Positions 26,423-35,979 are shown, numbered from the stretch's first letter. The stretch is 64,000 bases of DNA from Spirosoma lacussanchae (GCF_005870035.1 NZ_SWJG01000001.1:1909639-1973638), one strand, 5' to 3'. Program-made: numbers and translations. The notes: generated by a model not told the origin, from the sequence alone.

Positions 26423-29209
26423 ATGAGAAACGCACGACTGCTTTGGGTGATCAGTGGCTATACGCTGGCTACGCTAACTACCTATGCCCAATGCCCTGCG
26501 CTCCGGTCAGACTGGGACCGGCTTCAGAAAAATACGACGCTCGAGGCTAGCCAGCTGGCCGGACAGGCCCTCGCCCTACAAAAACGATGGAGGGCTTGTC
26601 ATGAGCCTGTCGATACGTCTTTTGTGCGTCTACTCCTGTTTACCGGTACTCAATTCAGACAGCAGGGAAAATACGCCGAGGCCATCGGCTATTATCAGCA
26701 AGGGGTGAAACTGACCACTACTAGGCCCGAAAACCGGGCGCTGGCGGCTCAGGCTCACTATCTGGCTGGCTCGTCGTATCTGTATGATAACAGAGCGGAA
26801 CAGGCAACGGCATCCTTACTACAGGCCCTACGCTGGGCCAAAGGTCGTGATGCTGACCTGAAATGGGCGACCAGTTCGTTATTGAACCTGGCTTACATAA
26901 GCGCATCGGGAGGAGAGTACCAGCAGGCGCTGACTTATGCCGAATCGGGCTCGCGGCAGGCTGTCGGTCTGAATAAGCCGCGAATCGTTGCACAACTATT
27001 ACGCGAGAAAGCCAATGCCCTGTACTGGCTCGGCCGTTACGATGACGCCATTGTTACTATTGAAGAAGCCTGCCGACTCAGTATTGCGGCTGCTGTAACA
27101 GATGTTCTGCCGCAGTTGTATTTATTACTGGGCGACATAGAGAGCAATCGCAATAAGAATGTGTCGGCGATGAAGGCCTATCAGAAAGTGGTTCAGCTGG
27201 CCGATCAGGCCAATGATACCGCGCTGAAAGGGGTTGTTCTCAATAATCTTGGCTATTTGTATTTCAAACAGAAAAACTACCCCCGGGCGGTTCAGACCTA
27301 TCAGGAGGCCCTGCAGGTAGAAACCAATCCGATGAATCGGGTCCGCCTGCTCGATAACATTGCGTCGGCACTGCGTCGGCAGGGGCAGTATACGAAAGCC
27401 CTGTCCGTTTATCAGCAAAGCCTGGCAGCCGTGCCTAATATTCGGTTTGCTGCGTCGGATATAACAAAAAATCCGGCAGCCGAATCTATTCGATCCGTGC
27501 TTCAGCGCGAGTACCTGCTCACCACCGTTCAGGACAAAGCGGACGCCTGGTTAGACTACGCCAGGGCGACCGGAAACAACAAACAACGCCTGTACCATGC
27601 CCTGCATACCTACCAGGTGGCCGATCAGATGATCGACTTCATGCGGTGGGAACATACCGAGCAGCAGTCGAAACTGTTCTGGCGAAATAAAACCAGAACC
27701 CTTTACGAGCGCGCTATTGAAACCTGCTGGCGGTTGGGCGATGCCGAACAGGCATTTCGGTTTATTGAAAAAAGCCGGGCCGTCATGCTGGCCGACAAAC
27801 TGAACGAGCTGGGAGCCCGGCGGCAGCTGACAGTCGAACAGAATGCCGAAGAAAAACGATTACAGGCCACCCTCAGTGAACAGCAAACCGCGCTGGCCAA
27901 TGCACCGGCAGGCAGGGCTTACGATAGTTTGCGGGTAGCCCTGCTGGATGGCCAGGTTAAGCTTGATCGGTTCCGGCGGGGGCTGGAAGCTTCCAATCCG
28001 GCTTATTACCGTTATAAGTACGACACCACGACCACCCACCTGGCTGACCTGAAAGCATACCTGACCGAACGGAAAACATCGTATGTCAGCTATTTCATAG
28101 GAGATAGTAGCCTGTATGTACTGGGCGTGGCCGGTAGGCGTACAACGCTGGTTCGGCAACCGCTTAGTAACTACAGCCAGACCGTTCGCTCGTTTATGGA
28201 CTTGCTGGCCAATCCTGATGCGATGAACCAGCGGGCCAACGTGCGTCAGTTCATGCGGCTGGGACACTCACTCTATCAGCAGCTGCTGGCTCCAATTAGG
28301 CTACCCCAAGGCCGGGTTATCGTGTCGCCCGATGGGGCGTTTGTCCCGTTCGAGGCTCTGAGCCGCTCGGCCAGTACCGCCGACTATCTGGTGCAGACAA
28401 AGGCGTTCAGCTATGCCTATTCGGCGCGGCTGCTGCTGAAAAATGAAACGAGAGCCTCCGCTACGGCCAACTTGCGGAACACTGATTTTCTGGGGGTAGC
28501 ACCGGTAACCTTCGCGGCTAGTCTGGGGCAGGTGTCTCTCCCGGGATCAGATGCTGCGCTTCAGCCAATAGCCGATCGGTTCGGGTCGTCGGTGCTGCTT
28601 GTCCATGCGCAAGCCCGACGCCGAACCTTCCTCGACGAAGCCGCCAGCGCGCGCGTTGTTCACCTCTTTACCCACGCCATTGCTGATGATAGTACGGGCC
28701 AGGAGCCTCAGCTTTACTTTGCCGATTCGACCCTACAACTATCTGACTTAGGTAACAACGATTTATTTAATACTCAACTGGTAGTGCTGGCAGCCTGTAA
28801 AACCGGCATTGGAGCCAACCAGCGGGGCGAAGGCGTGTTCAGTTTAGCGCGGGGCTTCGCTGCCCTTGGTGTTCCCAGCGTACTGACAACCCTCTGGAGT
28901 GTTGAGAACAAAGCAACCTACGACATCACCAATTTATTCTATCGCTACCTGGCCGAAGGAATGCCCAAGGACTTAGCCCTGCAGCAGGCCCAGCGCGACT
29001 GGCTGGCAAAAGCCGAGGGCGAAAATCAACTACCCAACTATTGGGCAGGTCTGATCGTCGTAGGCGATGCGGCTCCGATCGACCAGCCGCTGGCCTGGCC
29101 CTGGATGGTCGGCAGCGCTTTGCTGTTGCTGAGCCTGGGTCTTATCTGGGCCTGGTGGCGTAGGAAACGTCGGGTCGCGCAGCCGTCTCCACAGTATAAC
29201 CTGTCGTAA
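26423..29209 (+). CDS. Exported TPR-CHAT caspase-like protease
   Basis: A 928-residue protein: signal peptide (about 1-23), many TPR repeats (about 60-380), a linker with coiled-coil character (about 450-540), the CHAT peptidase domain (about 600-880) and one C-terminal membrane helix followed by a basic tail. The CHAT catalytic dyad is intact, His751 in LFTHAIAD and Cys792 in LAACKTG. CHAT proteases are clan CD enzymes related to caspases and separase. The topology places both TPR and protease in the periplasm, anchored to the inner membrane. ATG 26423 is chosen since it begins the signal peptide. It ends the sigma/anti-sigma/S8 operon. Confidence 0.9.
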   Translation: MRNARLLWVISGYTLATLTTYAQCPALRSDWDRLQKNTTLEASQLAGQALALQKRWRACHEPVDTSFVRLLLFTGTQFRQQGKYAEAIGYYQQGVKLTTTRPENRALAAQAHYLAGSSYLYDNRAEQATASLLQALRWAKGRDADLKWATSSLLNLAYISASGGEYQQALTYAESGSRQAVGLNKPRIVAQLLREKANALYWLGRYDDAIVTIEEACRLSIAAAVTDVLPQLYLLLGDIESNRNKNVSAMKAYQKVVQLADQANDTALKGVVLNNLGYLYFKQKNYPRAVQTYQEALQVETNPMNRVRLLDNIASALRRQGQYTKALSVYQQSLAAVPNIRFAASDITKNPAAESIRSVLQREYLLTTVQDKADAWLDYARATGNNKQRLYHALHTYQVADQMIDFMRWEHTEQQSKLFWRNKTRTLYERAIETCWRLGDAEQAFRFIEKSRAVMLADKLNELGARRQLTVEQNAEEKRLQATLSEQQTALANAPAGRAYDSLRVALLDGQVKLDRFRRGLEASNPAYYRYKYDTTTTHLADLKAYLTERKTSYVSYFIGDSSLYVLGVAGRRTTLVRQPLSNYSQTVRSFMDLLANPDAMNQRANVRQFMRLGHSLYQQLLAPIRLPQGRVIVSPDGAFVPFEALSRSASTADYLVQTKAFSYAYSARLLLKNETRASATANLRNTDFLGVAPVTFAASLGQVSLPGSDAALQPIADRFGSSVLLVHAQARRRTFLDEAASARVVHLFTHAIADDSTGQEPQLYFADSTLQLSDLGNNDLFNTQLVVLAACKTGIGANQRGEGVFSLARGFAALGVPSVLTTLWSVENKATYDITNLFYRYLAEGMPKDLALQQAQRDWLAKAEGENQLPNYWAGLIVVGDAAPIDQPLAWPWMVGSALLLLSLGLIWAWWRRKRRVAQPSPQYNLS

Positions 29210-29227
29210 CGGGTAGCTAGCGTTTTC

Positions 29228-29845
29228 TTATAAATTGGGTTTCATGGTGTCCGCCAGTTTAAAAACCTCGGCCAGGCACTTTGCCGTGAGTTCCGCATCT
29301 TCGAGGGCATTATGAAAGCCATCTTCCCGTGCCAGACCGAAATAGCTGGCAATGGCTGTCAGGCTCAGCCGGTCCGGCACGTTACGGCCGTTCGCGCGCA
29401 GGACCCGGAAGGTAAAGTAGCTAAGTGTATGCAGATCGAGCAGCACCCGTGAAAACGGCCACTTTAGCTTTTCGTACCGATACGCTTCCTTCAAAAAATT
29501 GATGTCATTGATGACGCTCTGGCCACAGATAATCACGTCGCGCAGGTAAGGCGTACGGTCGAGCTGACCCGCCGGTACCCGTATAGAGAGTTGTTTGCAG
29601 ATCCATTCTTCCAGCTCGGGCAATACGTCGTACATCATGGGCGCATCCTGCAAATCAGCCAGAGACAAGTTATGAATCTTTTCCGAAGACGACGAGAAGG
29701 CATCTTCGTTCTCGGGGTAGACGTTTGTAAGGTACTGTCCCTTCCTGACCCAGTTGTCGTCGAAAAGTACTGCGCCAATCTGAATAATTTCGTTATAATC
29801 CGGCTCAGGGCCGGTCATTTCGAGGTCAAGTACAAGGTAGGGCAT
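29228..29845 (-). CDS. DnaQ-like 3'-5' exonuclease (DEDDh type)
   Basis: A 205-residue protein with exonuclease motifs: Exo I DLEMTG near the N-terminus, Exo II around QSVINDINFL, and Exo III HNALEDAELT with the His-Asp pair. Such enzymes degrade DNA or RNA from the 3' end with two metal ions. It stands alone and not fused to a polymerase, so proofreading or oligonucleotide clean-up are both possible. The ATG is used; the longer frame starts at a TTG five codons upstream. It converges on the TPR-CHAT gene with an 18-base gap. Confidence 0.87.
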   Translation of the reverse strand: MPYLVLDLEMTGPEPDYNEIIQIGAVLFDDNWVRKGQYLTNVYPENEDAFSSSSEKIHNLSLADLQDAPMMYDVLPELEEWICKQLSIRVPAGQLDRTPYLRDVIICGQSVINDINFLKEAYRYEKLKWPFSRVLLDLHTLSYFTFRVLRANGRNVPDRLSLTAIASYFGLAREDGFHNALEDAELTAKCLAEVFKLADTMKPNL

Positions 29846-29947
29846 GGGGTATGATGGCAAAGTTGATTAAAGTGAAAAATAACGACACAGTTTTTCAAGT
29901 GTGAAACAAACGGGATACGTTGGGCGTTTATCCCTTAACAACGCAGC

Positions 29948-29983
29948 AAAACCCCGACGACTTACGGTCCGTCGGGGTTTTTT
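29948..29983 (-). terminator. Intrinsic terminator overlapping the FUSC stop codon
   Basis: A 12-bp stem, AAAACCCCGACG with its complement, closes a 10-base loop. The FUSC stop codon lies inside the loop and the last codons lie in one arm. T-rich tails are present on both strands, six on + and four on -. It serves the minus-strand rpiB-FUSC unit. Confidence 0.8.
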
Positions 29984-32136
29984 GTTACCGGGTGATCGAC
30001 CCAGTTGCCCTTCGAAAGTACCTTGCCGATATCGCCACTTACCTGCTGGATAAACTGTAGATGTTCCATAAACAGCAGATCGGCCGAAGTCGGCTCAGGC
30101 GTGTCGATTGTGTCGGTAGGGGCGGGGCGGGCGGTGGCCGACTCCAGGGGCTGCGTTTCCAACAGGCGCTTCTGACTGTCGATCAGGGTGGCCGTGGCCC
30201 GCTTGATCGGTTTAAGTACCTCTGCCGAATACGGCCTGGGCCGGTCAGTCAGCAAGCCGGTAATTAGGGTAGCAATATTGGCCGATAGGATGTGGTTGAG
30301 TACCACAAATTCGTAGATGAGCGTTTCGTTGCGCTGTTTACGCTTCGGTTCCGACGTCATCCGTTGAAAGGCCGCTGCCAGGTTGGCCGAAGCTACGTAC
30401 ACCTCTTTTCTGACCAGTTTATAATCGACAACCGGCACTGATTTGCCCGACAGTCCATCGAGGAGCAGATTCATATACCGGATGTTGGCGCTGAGCATTT
30501 CGCGCATGGTGTTGACAATCTGGTTCGACTCCCAGTTGGGAAAAAGAAGATAGCTGGCGCCGAAGGCCAGCAGCCCGCCCAGCAGCGTATCCAGAAACCG
30601 CTCGCCCGCCACGTCGAGATAGCCCGTTCCCAGAAAGCTGAAAACAATTAGCAGGAAAGGAGTTACGCAGACAACCATGACCAGGTAGTTGAACCGGAGA
30701 AAGCTGTAGGTGCCCAGCATGAACAGGACCAGAAACGCGAACTGAGCGGCTTTGTCGGGCACAAACATCAGAATCAGAACTCCGATGATGGCCCCGGCCA
30801 GCGTGCCGGTAATGCGTTCAATGTTTCGTTGTTTGGTCAGGCTGAAAGCTGGTTTAAGAATGACTAATACCGTGAGCAGTACCCAGTAGCTATAGTCGCC
30901 GTACGGCAGTACGAGCGTGAGCAGGTAGCCAACGACCAGCGATACCGCCACCCGCACCGAATGCCGGAAAGCCGATGACTCCCGGGTCAGGTTGTTTCGG
31001 AAAGAAGACCAGTCGATGACCTGGTGAGATACAAACCGGCCGTATTCGAGGGTGTCGGCCCGATCGGTAGGCACCGAGGGTTGGCTAATGTTGTTCTGAA
31101 TAATTGACAGCCGCTGGCTGATGGCTCGTAGGCCGACCATGGCTTTTCGCAGAACGAGGGTACTGCCGTATTCGGGACTCAGCGCTTCGATGTGCTGCCA
31201 GAGATCATCGAGCTGTTTGCTGATGTCGATCGGTGGTCGCCGAATCACGCTGGCCTGTATCGATAAGCCAATGTAATCGAGCTCGATGGACAACTTACGA
31301 ATCAGGGCGGCAAAGCGCGGCAGAACCCCGGCCTGACCAAACCGCTCCAGCATATCGGCATAGTCGAGGTACATGGCCAGTATCTGGTCGTACAGATCAA
31401 CGACGTCCGTGAAGGTAAGCACGAGCAGGCGGCTGGTATTGTCGGACTCGGCCATCAGCTGTCGGCTTTTGAAGAGGATTTCGCGCACGGCATCCTGCTG
31501 CTCGCTCACCACAACCTGCTGGGCAACCAGCCGTCGGTAGTCGTCATCGAGCGGGGTGCTGATGTCATAAAAATCGGCTTTGATGGCCATGAAGGTAGCC
31601 ACGGCATGGATACACTGGCCCAGCGCCTGCCGGGCAGCCTGATAGGGGCGAAGCCTTGACGAGAGCAGACCAATGGCCGTATACCAGAGTCCGCCGGCCG
31701 CAATGAGTCCGCTCTCGCGTAAAATACCCATCAGATCGAGCGGCCGGTCGAGCATCAGGATCATCGTGAGTAAAGCGGCTGTACCGACCGAGGTAGCCCG
31801 GTTGCCGTAAATCACGAACATGGAAAAAAAGAACCCCAGCAACCCGATTTCCAGGGTCATGGAAATCGGGTGCAGGCGCGCTACGCCAGTCAGTAAGGTC
31901 ATCCCGACGCTGACGACAACCGTGGCCAGCATGGCATTCCGGCGGTGCTGAACCGGGCCGGGGGCATCGCTTAAACTGACGGCCAGTGCCCCCAGCGATA
32001 TAGCCATACCCGTATCCAGCTGCCCAAACTGGTCAAAAACCAGCGAGGGCAGCAGAATAGACAGCGTGGTACGAAAGCCGTTCGAGAAGTTCTGGCTTGA
32101 GAGAAAATAGGCGATTTCCCGGATGCGTCGGTTCAT
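29962..32136 (-). CDS. FUSC-family (YccS/YhfK-like) inner-membrane protein
   Basis: A 724-residue membrane protein with two clusters of about six transmembrane helices (about 20-165 and 395-520) separated by a long cytoplasmic helical region (about 170-385), plus a C-terminal cytoplasmic tail. This is the arrangement of the YccS/FUSC family, related to aromatic-acid exporters such as AaeB. Transport substrate is not known. It lies 13 bases after rpiB on the same strand. The last residues overlap its own terminator. Confidence 0.85.
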   Translation of the reverse strand: MNRRIREIAYFLSSQNFSNGFRTTLSILLPSLVFDQFGQLDTGMAISLGALAVSLSDAPGPVQHRRNAMLATVVVSVGMTLLTGVARLHPISMTLEIGLLGFFFSMFVIYGNRATSVGTAALLTMILMLDRPLDLMGILRESGLIAAGGLWYTAIGLLSSRLRPYQAARQALGQCIHAVATFMAIKADFYDISTPLDDDYRRLVAQQVVVSEQQDAVREILFKSRQLMAESDNTSRLLVLTFTDVVDLYDQILAMYLDYADMLERFGQAGVLPRFAALIRKLSIELDYIGLSIQASVIRRPPIDISKQLDDLWQHIEALSPEYGSTLVLRKAMVGLRAISQRLSIIQNNISQPSVPTDRADTLEYGRFVSHQVIDWSSFRNNLTRESSAFRHSVRVAVSLVVGYLLTLVLPYGDYSYWVLLTVLVILKPAFSLTKQRNIERITGTLAGAIIGVLILMFVPDKAAQFAFLVLFMLGTYSFLRFNYLVMVVCVTPFLLIVFSFLGTGYLDVAGERFLDTLLGGLLAFGASYLLFPNWESNQIVNTMREMLSANIRYMNLLLDGLSGKSVPVVDYKLVRKEVYVASANLAAAFQRMTSEPKRKQRNETLIYEFVVLNHILSANIATLITGLLTDRPRPYSAEVLKPIKRATATLIDSQKRLLETQPLESATARPAPTDTIDTPEPTSADLLFMEHLQFIQQVSGDIGKVLSKGNWVDHPVTKNPDGP

Positions 32137-32149
32137 AACGCCCCCGTTA

Positions 32150-32578
32150 CTATTCGTCCAGCTGCTGAATACGTGTCAGGTGCCGACCGCCTTCGAAGGG
32201 CGTATCTAGCCAGATTTGCACGAGTTTGAGCGCCGTTTCTTCACTCATCATCCGCTCGCCCAGCGAGATCACGTTGGCGTCGTTATGCTGGCGGCATAAG
32301 CGGGCCGATTCTTCATTCCAGCAGAGGGCCGCGCGGACGCCTTTGATGCGGTTCGACATAATGGCTTCGCCGTTGCCTGAGCCGCCCAGTACAACGCCAC
32401 GTTCTACCTCGCCAGCCGCTACGGCTTCGGCAACGGGCCGGATAAAACGCGGGTAATCAACCGAAGCGTCGGAGTAGGTACCCATGTCCGTTACGTCATG
32501 ACCCTGGTCAATCAGATACTGCTTAATGGCTTCTTTGTAGCGGAAACCGGCGTGGTCGGAGCCGATGGCAATTTTCAT
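32150..32578 (-). CDS. rpiB: Ribose-5-phosphate isomerase B
   Basis: A 142-residue enzyme interconverting ribose 5-phosphate and ribulose 5-phosphate in the pentose phosphate pathway. It begins MKIAIGSDHAGF, the family hallmark, and contains GSGNGEAIMSNRIKGVRAAL and the HNDANVISLGERM segment. The start at 32578 gives the usual RpiB length; a longer frame upstream is unlike any RpiB. The zwf and pgl genes, also of the pentose phosphate pathway, are 2 kb away on the other strand. Confidence 0.95.
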   Translation of the reverse strand: MKIAIGSDHAGFRYKEAIKQYLIDQGHDVTDMGTYSDASVDYPRFIRPVAEAVAAGEVERGVVLGGSGNGEAIMSNRIKGVRAALCWNEESARLCRQHNDANVISLGERMMSEETALKLVQIWLDTPFEGGRHLTRIQQLDE

Positions 32579-32698
32579 AAAGTAATGCGAGGTTGATATC
32601 AGGCTCAAAAGTAGCCAAAATGCGGGCCAGACGAAATAATAATGTAGATAACCCAGTGGTCGGATCATGTGGCTGAGCGCCATTCAGATTGACTGGCC

Positions 32699-33115
32699 TC
32701 AGACCGGCGCTGAGAAATAGGTATCCACGATTTTCTGGATCATATCCCGCGTTAAAGGTTTGCTGTAATAGCCAGCTACTTCGCCCATGCCAATGGCCCG
32801 CTGCCGGTCGGCGGGGTTTAGCGAAGTTGTCAGCATCAGCAGGATGAGTCGACTCTTTTGTGAGGCTGGCAGCTGGTGGTACCGATCCAGAAATTCGAAT
32901 CCGTTCATGCCGGGCATGTTGATGTCCAGCATGATGACGTCGGGCTGCAGATAGTCGGGACGATCGGTCTGGGTCAGGTAATCGAGGGCTTTCTGGCCGT
33001 TTTCGGCGATCCGTACTGTTTCGCAATAGCCCGACTCCTCAATAATCAGCTGATGAAAGAAATTATCGTCGGGGTCATCGTCAACCAACAGAATGCAGCG
33101 AATCGGTTTGGGCAT
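32699..33115 (-). CDS. Single-domain response regulator (Rcp1-like)
   Basis: A 138-residue receiver domain with no output domain. Acidic pocket DDDPDD, phosphoacceptor Asp in IMLDINMPGMNG, Thr in LMLTTS and Lys in YSKPL are all present. The extended loop DRPDYLQPDVI is typical of Rcp1-type partners of phytochrome-like kinases. It overlaps the 3' end of the kinase gene by 35 bases, so it is the cognate partner. Downstream action is through protein contacts. Confidence 0.92.
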   Translation of the reverse strand: MPKPIRCILLVDDDPDDNFFHQLIIEESGYCETVRIAENGQKALDYLTQTDRPDYLQPDVIMLDINMPGMNGFEFLDRYHQLPASQKSRLILLMLTTSLNPADRQRAIGMGEVAGYYSKPLTRDMIQKIVDTYFSAPV

Positions 33116-34247
33116 AATGCTGAAGTGTTTTTATAATTTTAGGAAGGGTAAAGTGAAAGGTACTGCCAGTGCCGGGGGTACTCTCGACCCAAATCCGGCC
33201 GCCGTAAATATCGATGACTTTCTTTACGGTGGCAAGTCCAATGCCGGTTCCTGAGTATTCGTTACGGCCGTGTAGGCGCTGAAAAATCTGAAAGATGCGG
33301 TCGTGGTATTTCAGATCGATACCAATACCGTTGTCACTGACCATAAAATGATAGCGGTCGCCCCGGTCGGTGACCCGGATCAGGACTTTAGGGTCGGTAG
33401 CCGGCCGGCGGTATTTGAGCGCGTTACTGACCAGGTTCTGAAACAGCTGATGAATATCGGTCTGGTGGGCGGTTAGCGTAGGAAGCGTGCCCTCCACACG
33501 AATGGTCGCGTGGGTAGCCTGTATGTCGGCCTGGTGTTCTTCGATCACATTGGCCACAACCTGATTCAGGTCAACAGGCGTAAACTCGACGGTGTTGCCA
33601 ACCCGTGAGAAAGCCAGCAGATCGTTGATCAGCGAGCGCATCCGGTCGGCCGCAGCGGTTGAAACGCTGATCAGCTTTCGGGCGTCGGTGTCGAGGTGGC
33701 TGCTGTGTTTAGCTTCCAGCAGCGTGAGGTAATTGGTAATGGTTTTCAGGGGCGACTGCAGATCGTGGGAGGCCACGTAGGCAAACTGCTGCAATTCTTC
33801 GTTGGAGCGGGCCAGTTCCTGCATGGCCTGTTGCCGAAGGGTAAGCTCCCGGCTGTACTCTTCCGATGTCCGCAACCCCAGGGCCTCGTTAAAATACCGG
33901 ATCAACGCTATTACGGTAGCAATTGAAACAAGACCCGTCATAAACCGGACAAGGGCATTGATGCGGTATGCAGGCCACCAGAACATGAGCGCATCGATCA
34001 GGTGAGTCAGGCCGCAGAGCAGAATGAAAGCGCCAAACAGCCAAAACACACCCGTAAGGGGAACCCCGGTTTTTTTGAGTAAAAACCGAATGAGTATGAG
34101 CGGTATGGCCATGTAGGCCAGCCAGATGGTAAGGTCCGAAACGATATAGAGCCATCCGTGGAACTCGGTCCAGGTACCACACAGCCAGCGGGGAGGCCAG
34201 TCGCTGGTGTCGGTAAGCCGTCGGAAAAACTCGAAAAACTGATCCAT
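33081..34247 (-). CDS. Sensor histidine kinase with ethylene-receptor-like membrane domain
   Basis: A 388-residue kinase. Three membrane helices (about 31-130) resemble the ethylene-binding domain of plant ETR1: Asp38, Tyr45, Ile48, Pro49, Ile75, Cys78 and His82 have exactly the spacing of ETR1 Asp25, Tyr32, Ile35, Pro36, Ile62, Cys65 and His69 (a constant shift of 13). Cys and His ligate copper in plants. No GAF domain follows; a coiled coil (about 130-155) leads straight to HisKA with His161 in ASHDLQSPL, then the ATPase with NALKYR, DNGIGID and GTGIGLATVKK. It pairs with the overlapping response regulator. Ethylene binding is an inference. Confidence 0.9.
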   Translation of the reverse strand: MDQFFEFFRRLTDTSDWPPRWLCGTWTEFHGWLYIVSDLTIWLAYMAIPLILIRFLLKKTGVPLTGVFWLFGAFILLCGLTHLIDALMFWWPAYRINALVRFMTGLVSIATVIALIRYFNEALGLRTSEEYSRELTLRQQAMQELARSNEELQQFAYVASHDLQSPLKTITNYLTLLEAKHSSHLDTDARKLISVSTAAADRMRSLINDLLAFSRVGNTVEFTPVDLNQVVANVIEEHQADIQATHATIRVEGTLPTLTAHQTDIHQLFQNLVSNALKYRRPATDPKVLIRVTDRGDRYHFMVSDNGIGIDLKYHDRIFQIFQRLHGRNEYSGTGIGLATVKKVIDIYGGRIWVESTPGTGSTFHFTLPKIIKTLQHYAQTDSLHSVG

Positions 34248-34430
34248 AGTAAGCGTAAGACTGGGGAGAGCCGGTAAAGAAAGTAAACCCCGCTGAACCG
34301 AACTATAAATGTACTAAGTCCGGTTGGGATGTAGATAATGCAAGTCTACCAAAAAAGAAGAACAGCCGTACATTTACCTATCCATCAGTCAGGGCGATAC
34401 CTAACCAGCGCGAACCTTATGCGCGTAGAC

Positions 34431-34460
34431 TTGTTCGGAACGGGGGGCATCGGTAATTTG
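34431..34460 (+). promoter_or_regulatory. Possible zwf promoter
   Basis: TTG at 34431-34433 and, 20 bases later, TAATTTG at 34454-34460, one base short of TAnnTTTG. It lies 23 bases before the zwf start. The remaining 180 bases back to the divergent kinase gene hold nothing else I can support. Confidence 0.35.
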
Positions 34461-34482
34461 CGGCCCTCAATACAACCAGCTT

Positions 34483-35979
34483 ATGATTCCAGCCACTAAT
34501 CAGCGGCCAGCCGCTACCATCCTCTTTATATTCGGCGGCAGCGGTGATCTGAACCTCCGGAAACTAACGCCAGCGCTTTACAACCTCTTTATCGACCAGT
34601 ACCTGCCCGAGCGGTTTGCCGTTGTTGGCCTGGGCCGTAGTCAGTATGATAACGATTCGTTCCGGGAGCGCCTGCTCGACGGGGTACAGTCTTTCTCGCG
34701 CCGTAAAAACGGACCCGAAGACGCCTGGAAATCATTTTCGCCCCTGGTATCCTACCTGCAGATGGACGCGGGCGATGCGGGCGCCTATGGTACGCTATCC
34801 GATTTTGTGCGTCAGAAAGAAGACGAATGGGGCGAGCATCCCAACGTGGTGTTCTACCTGGCCGTAGCTCCGCAGCTGGTTCCCAATATCGCTACCAACC
34901 TCAGCAAGCTGGAGCTGTGTGGCGACAAACGGCACGTGCGGATCGTGGTGGAGAAGCCGTTTGGCCATGACCTGAAAACGGCCCTCGAACTGAACGAACT
35001 ACTGGGTGGCCTCTTTGCCGAAGAACAGATCTATCGCATCGATCACTACCTGGGTAAGGAAACGGTACAGAATATTCTGGCACTCCGGTTCGCCAATTCG
35101 CTTTTTGAACCGATCTGGAACCGGCGCTACGTCGAATACGTGCAGATCACAGCCGCCGAAACGGTAGGGCTCGAAGGTCGGGGAGGCTACTACGAAGGCT
35201 CCGGTGCACTGCGTGATATGATTCAGAATCACCTGCTGCAGGTCATGTGCATGGTGGCTACCGAAGCTCCGGTCAATTTCGATGCGAATGAAGTCCGAAA
35301 CAAAAAAGTAGACGTACTGCACGCGATTCGCCCTATCAAGTCAGAAGACGTCAAAAACATGGCCGTTCGTGGTCAGTACGGACCGGGACGCGTAAAAGAT
35401 AAAGACATTCCGGGCTACCGGCAGGAAGAAGGCGTTAAGGCCGATTCGGCCACCGAAACGTTTGCCGCCGTAAAACTGTACGTCGATAACTGGCGGTGGG
35501 AGAATGTGCCGTTCTACCTGCGTACGGGCAAATCGCTGGCCGAAAAAACGACGGTCATTACGATTCAGTTTAAAGCGGCTCCGGATTTTGCCTTCCCCGA
35601 CGAAGCCATATCGACCTGGGAGTCGAACCGGCTAACGATTGGTATCCAGCCGGCCATGGATATACGGCTGCGCTTTCAGGCCAAACGCCCGGGGCAGACC
35701 CTGGCCATCGATCCGGTGGAGATGGTGTTCAGCTACAAAACGGCTTACGACGGGCAGGAACCCGAAGCCTACGAAACTCTGCTGCTCGACGTGATGACGG
35801 GCGATGCAACCCTGTTTATGCGCGCCGATCAGGTAGAAGCGGCCTGGCGGGTGGTTACCCCCATCCTCGACGCCTGGGAGAGCGAAGCCCCCACTGATTT
35901 CCCGAACTACACACCCGGCTCATGGGGTCCCGAAGCAGCCATGCGCCTGGTCGAAAAAGACGGGTTTTCGTGGAAATAA
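34483..35979 (+). CDS. zwf: Glucose-6-phosphate 1-dehydrogenase
   Basis: A 498-residue enzyme that oxidises glucose 6-phosphate to 6-phosphogluconolactone with NAD(P)+, the entry to the oxidative pentose phosphate pathway. N-terminal nucleotide-binding segment [18 protein letters not shown], the substrate and catalytic motif RIDHYLGKE, and the conserved KPFGHD are present. The length is usual for the family. The lactonase gene follows after a 71-base gap. No gnd gene lies beside it, unlike many Bacteroidota where gnd-zwf-pgl are clustered. Confidence 0.97.
   Translation: MIPATNQRPAATILFIFGGSGDLNLRKLTPALYNLFIDQYLPERFAVVGLGRSQYDNDSFRERLLDGVQSFSRRKNGPEDAWKSFSPLVSYLQMDAGDAGAYGTLSDFVRQKEDEWGEHPNVVFYLAVAPQLVPNIATNLSKLELCGDKRHVRIVVEKPFGHDLKTALELNELLGGLFAEEQIYRIDHYLGKETVQNILALRFANSLFEPIWNRRYVEYVQITAAETVGLEGRGGYYEGSGALRDMIQNHLLQVMCMVATEAPVNFDANEVRNKKVDVLHAIRPIKSEDVKNMAVRGQYGPGRVKDKDIPGYRQEEGVKADSATETFAAVKLYVDNWRWENVPFYLRTGKSLAEKTTVITIQFKAAPDFAFPDEAISTWESNRLTIGIQPAMDIRLRFQAKRPGQTLAIDPVEMVFSYKTAYDGQEPEAYETLLLDVMTGDATLFMRADQVEAAWRVVTPILDAWESEAPTDFPNYTPGSWGPEAAMRLVEKDGFSWK

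Noticed and set aside
23566-29209. Type III-E CRISPR (Craspase) locus
   Set aside because: TPR-CHAT and sigma factor are present, but there is no Cas7-11 gene and no repeat array; only the protease-sigma logic is similar.
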